Origin: DATMER01 sp040349255
Lineage (GTDB): Bacteria > Acidobacteriota > Thermoanaerobaculia > Multivoradales > UBA5704
Assembly: GCA_040349255.1 (NCBI GenBank)
Contig: JBEQUE010000120.1
Span: forward strand, 1-64,000
DNA: 64,000 nt
Direction of reading: 5' to 3'
Each line of letters starts with the position of its first letter. Positions within the stretch are counted from its first letter, which is position 1. A program made the translations under genes and the position numbers. Under the pieces are notes generated by a model. That model searched no databases and was not told the DNA's origin. It worked only from the letters and a program-made list of their open reading frames with translations. This document shows positions 59,480-64,000 of the stretch, in pieces.

Positions 59480-60187
59480 ATGAGAGCCTTTCGCCGACCC
59501 CTCCTCGCCGCCGCCCTGCTTCTCCTGTCCATCCCCGCAGCACGAGCGGACGAACGGGACAAGCAGAAGACCTACGACACCCGGTACGAGATCCGCTACC
59601 TGGACATCCACGCGGCCGAGAGCCTGGCCTGGGAGCAGTGCCCGGACAAGAGCGCCTGCGTGGTGATGGGCGCCCTGAACGTCGACCGCCGCGGCGGCGC
59701 CCTGACGGTCCGCGCCGACTCCGAGACCCACGCGAAGCTCGCCCGCGTGCTGGCGGAGAAGGACGCGGCCCCGCCGACCCAGACCTTCCACGTCGTCCTC
59801 CTCGCCGCCGGCAACAAGGATAGCAACCCCGCTCCTGAGCTGGCCGCGGGCGCCCGCAAGGCGCTCGACGACATGAAGGGGTTCCTGCCGTTCAAGAGCT
59901 ACCGCGTGGTGGACACGTCCCTGATCCGGGTGATCCGCGACGAGACGGTCCAGGCGCGCGTGCTCGGCCCCTCGGGCAGCAACGCCACCCTGATCCTCCG
60001 GTTCAGCTCCGGCGGGGCCGACGGCAAGAAGCTCTACCTCAACACCTTCACCCTCAACGACGAGAAGAGCGGCCGTCTCCTCCAGACCGCGTTCTCCATG
60101 GACGTCGGAGAGTCGATCGTGGTCGGAACCTCCTCGGTCAGCGGCTCCGACGAGGCCCTGGTGACGATCGTCACCGCCGTGCCTTGA
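59480..60187 (+). CDS. Secreted protein with secretin-N-like features
   Basis: The 235-residue protein has a signal peptide (RRPLLAAALLLLSIPAARA). The mature part starts YEIRYLDIHAAESLAWEQCP and continues LNVDRRGGALTVRADSETHAKLARVL, the pattern of secretin short N-domains, then a second domain with TFHVVLLAAG and VVDTSLIRVIRDE. No secretin barrel is present. It follows the ECF/anti-sigma pair by 19 nt and is likely in the same operon, so it may be the sensed or regulated envelope protein. Confidence 0.72.
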   Translation: MRAFRRPLLAAALLLLSIPAARADERDKQKTYDTRYEIRYLDIHAAESLAWEQCPDKSACVVMGALNVDRRGGALTVRADSETHAKLARVLAEKDAAPPTQTFHVVLLAAGNKDSNPAPELAAGARKALDDMKGFLPFKSYRVVDTSLIRVIRDETVQARVLGPSGSNATLILRFSSGGADGKKLYLNTFTLNDEKSGRLLQTAFSMDVGESIVVGTSSVSGSDEALVTIVTAVP

Positions 60188-60219
60188 CTCCCGCCTGAGC
60201 CCCGCCTTAGTGTCCTTGC

Positions 60220-60248
60220 GCCTGTCCGGGCCTAAAACCCGGACAGGC
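60220..60248 (+). terminator. 11-bp hairpin ending the ECF operon
   Basis: GCCTGTCCGGG pairs perfectly with CCCGGACAGGC around a 7-base loop. No T-run follows, so Rho-independent activity is uncertain. Confidence 0.5.
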
Positions 60249-60287
60249 GGACGTGCGTAAAGAACGTCATTTCAAAAAGGACAGACC

Positions 60288-63707
<3,420 letters not shown>

Positions 63708-63754
63708 GGCAAAACGTGCTAGCCTGATCCTACAAATCCCAGGAGGCGGCGGGT

Positions 63755-64000
63755 ATGACCATGAAGAAGGACGGCGAAGGTCAGCAGGGGAACTATGTCT
63801 TCCGGGTCCGCGAGGACACCCGGCGCTACGTGCAGGACCTGCTCAACGAGAACGACCGCCTTCGCCGTCTCATGGCCTCGCTGGAGAGCGAGAAGGGCCG
63901 GCTCCTGAGCGAGAAGATGTCGCTCCAGGAGAAGGTCCTCTCGCTGCGTGAGGAGCTGGACCGCATCTACCACGAGCAGACCGACCTGCGCCGGCAGCTC
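63755..64000 (+). CDS. Coiled-coil protein, N-terminal part (runs off the right edge)
   Basis: AGGAGG lies 8 nt before the ATG at 63755. The visible 82 residues are a basic/acidic N-terminus (MKKDGEGQQGNYVFRVRED) followed by a continuous coiled coil (LLNENDRLRRLMASLESEKG, LLSEKMSLQEKVLSLREELD). The gene continues beyond the window, so its function cannot be judged. Confidence 0.75.
   Translation, partial: MTMKKDGEGQQGNYVFRVREDTRRYVQDLLNENDRLRRLMASLESEKGRLLSEKMSLQEKVLSLREELDRIYHEQTDLRRQL

Overview
The window is a high-GC, gene-dense stretch of a Gram-negative bacterial chromosome. Outer-membrane assembly and envelope genes (bamD, cpoB, lytic transglycosylase, rseP, tatA), a complete bacillithiol operon (bshC-bshB1-bshA), mglB-mglA and a divergent membrane pyrophosphatase together point to Acidobacteriota, perhaps a Thermoanaerobaculia-like lineage. 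That placement is inferred from gene content; no rRNA is present to confirm it. Several genes look leaderless, with a -10 box 6-7 nt before the start codon.

Layout. 0-3 kb: the tail of an unknown gene, tmRNA (ssrA, minus strand), dusB and a SUMF1-domain protein. 3-9 kb: bacillithiol operon, yigZ, small membrane proteins, yidD and an SspB-type ClpXP adaptor. 9-12.3 kb: a glycine-zipper lipoprotein and an MsbA-like ABC exporter. 12.3-16.6 kb: an accessory island with a 20-bp tandem array, two 231-bp modular palindromic repeats in direct orientation around a ParE/RelE-type toxin-antitoxin pair, a truncated gene remnant, two HTH regulators (one with TPRs), an unlisted 42-aa peptide gene and an unknown 110-aa gene. 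16.6-26 kb: pterin-dehydratase-like protein, membrane pseudokinase, secreted glycosidase with an upstream leader peptide, H+-PPase and membrane proteins. 26-30 kb: membrane-anchored MutS-like ATPase, and a CHAT protease facing a small protein with a related ectodomain. 30-36 kb: glmS, glmU, yvcK, a TPR protein, mglA and mglB. 36-52.8 kb: housekeeping and envelope genes (rlmN, amgK-like kinase, tatA, lytic transglycosylase, Fis-like regulator, LysM protein, cpoB, bamD, rpe, PASTA protein, nfo, rseP, cdsA, uppS, truA, two RimJ-like acetyltransferases, Uma2 nuclease). 52.8-64 kb: UvrD/PcrA helicase, a ClpX-like ATPase next to a HELGH metallopeptidase, an ECF sigma factor with a membrane partner, a secreted secretin-like protein, a large TolB-propeller amidohydrolase and the start of a coiled-coil protein.

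How the parts fit. UDP-GlcNAc is a shared theme: GlmS and GlmU make it, BshA uses it, and YvcK homologues are reported to bind it. Ribosome rescue and tag-directed proteolysis are represented by tmRNA and SspB. The most promising candidates for something undescribed are the ClpX-like ATPase/metallopeptidase pair (55.2-58.3 kb) and the HTH-TPR/short-peptide/repeat island (12.3-16.6 kb).
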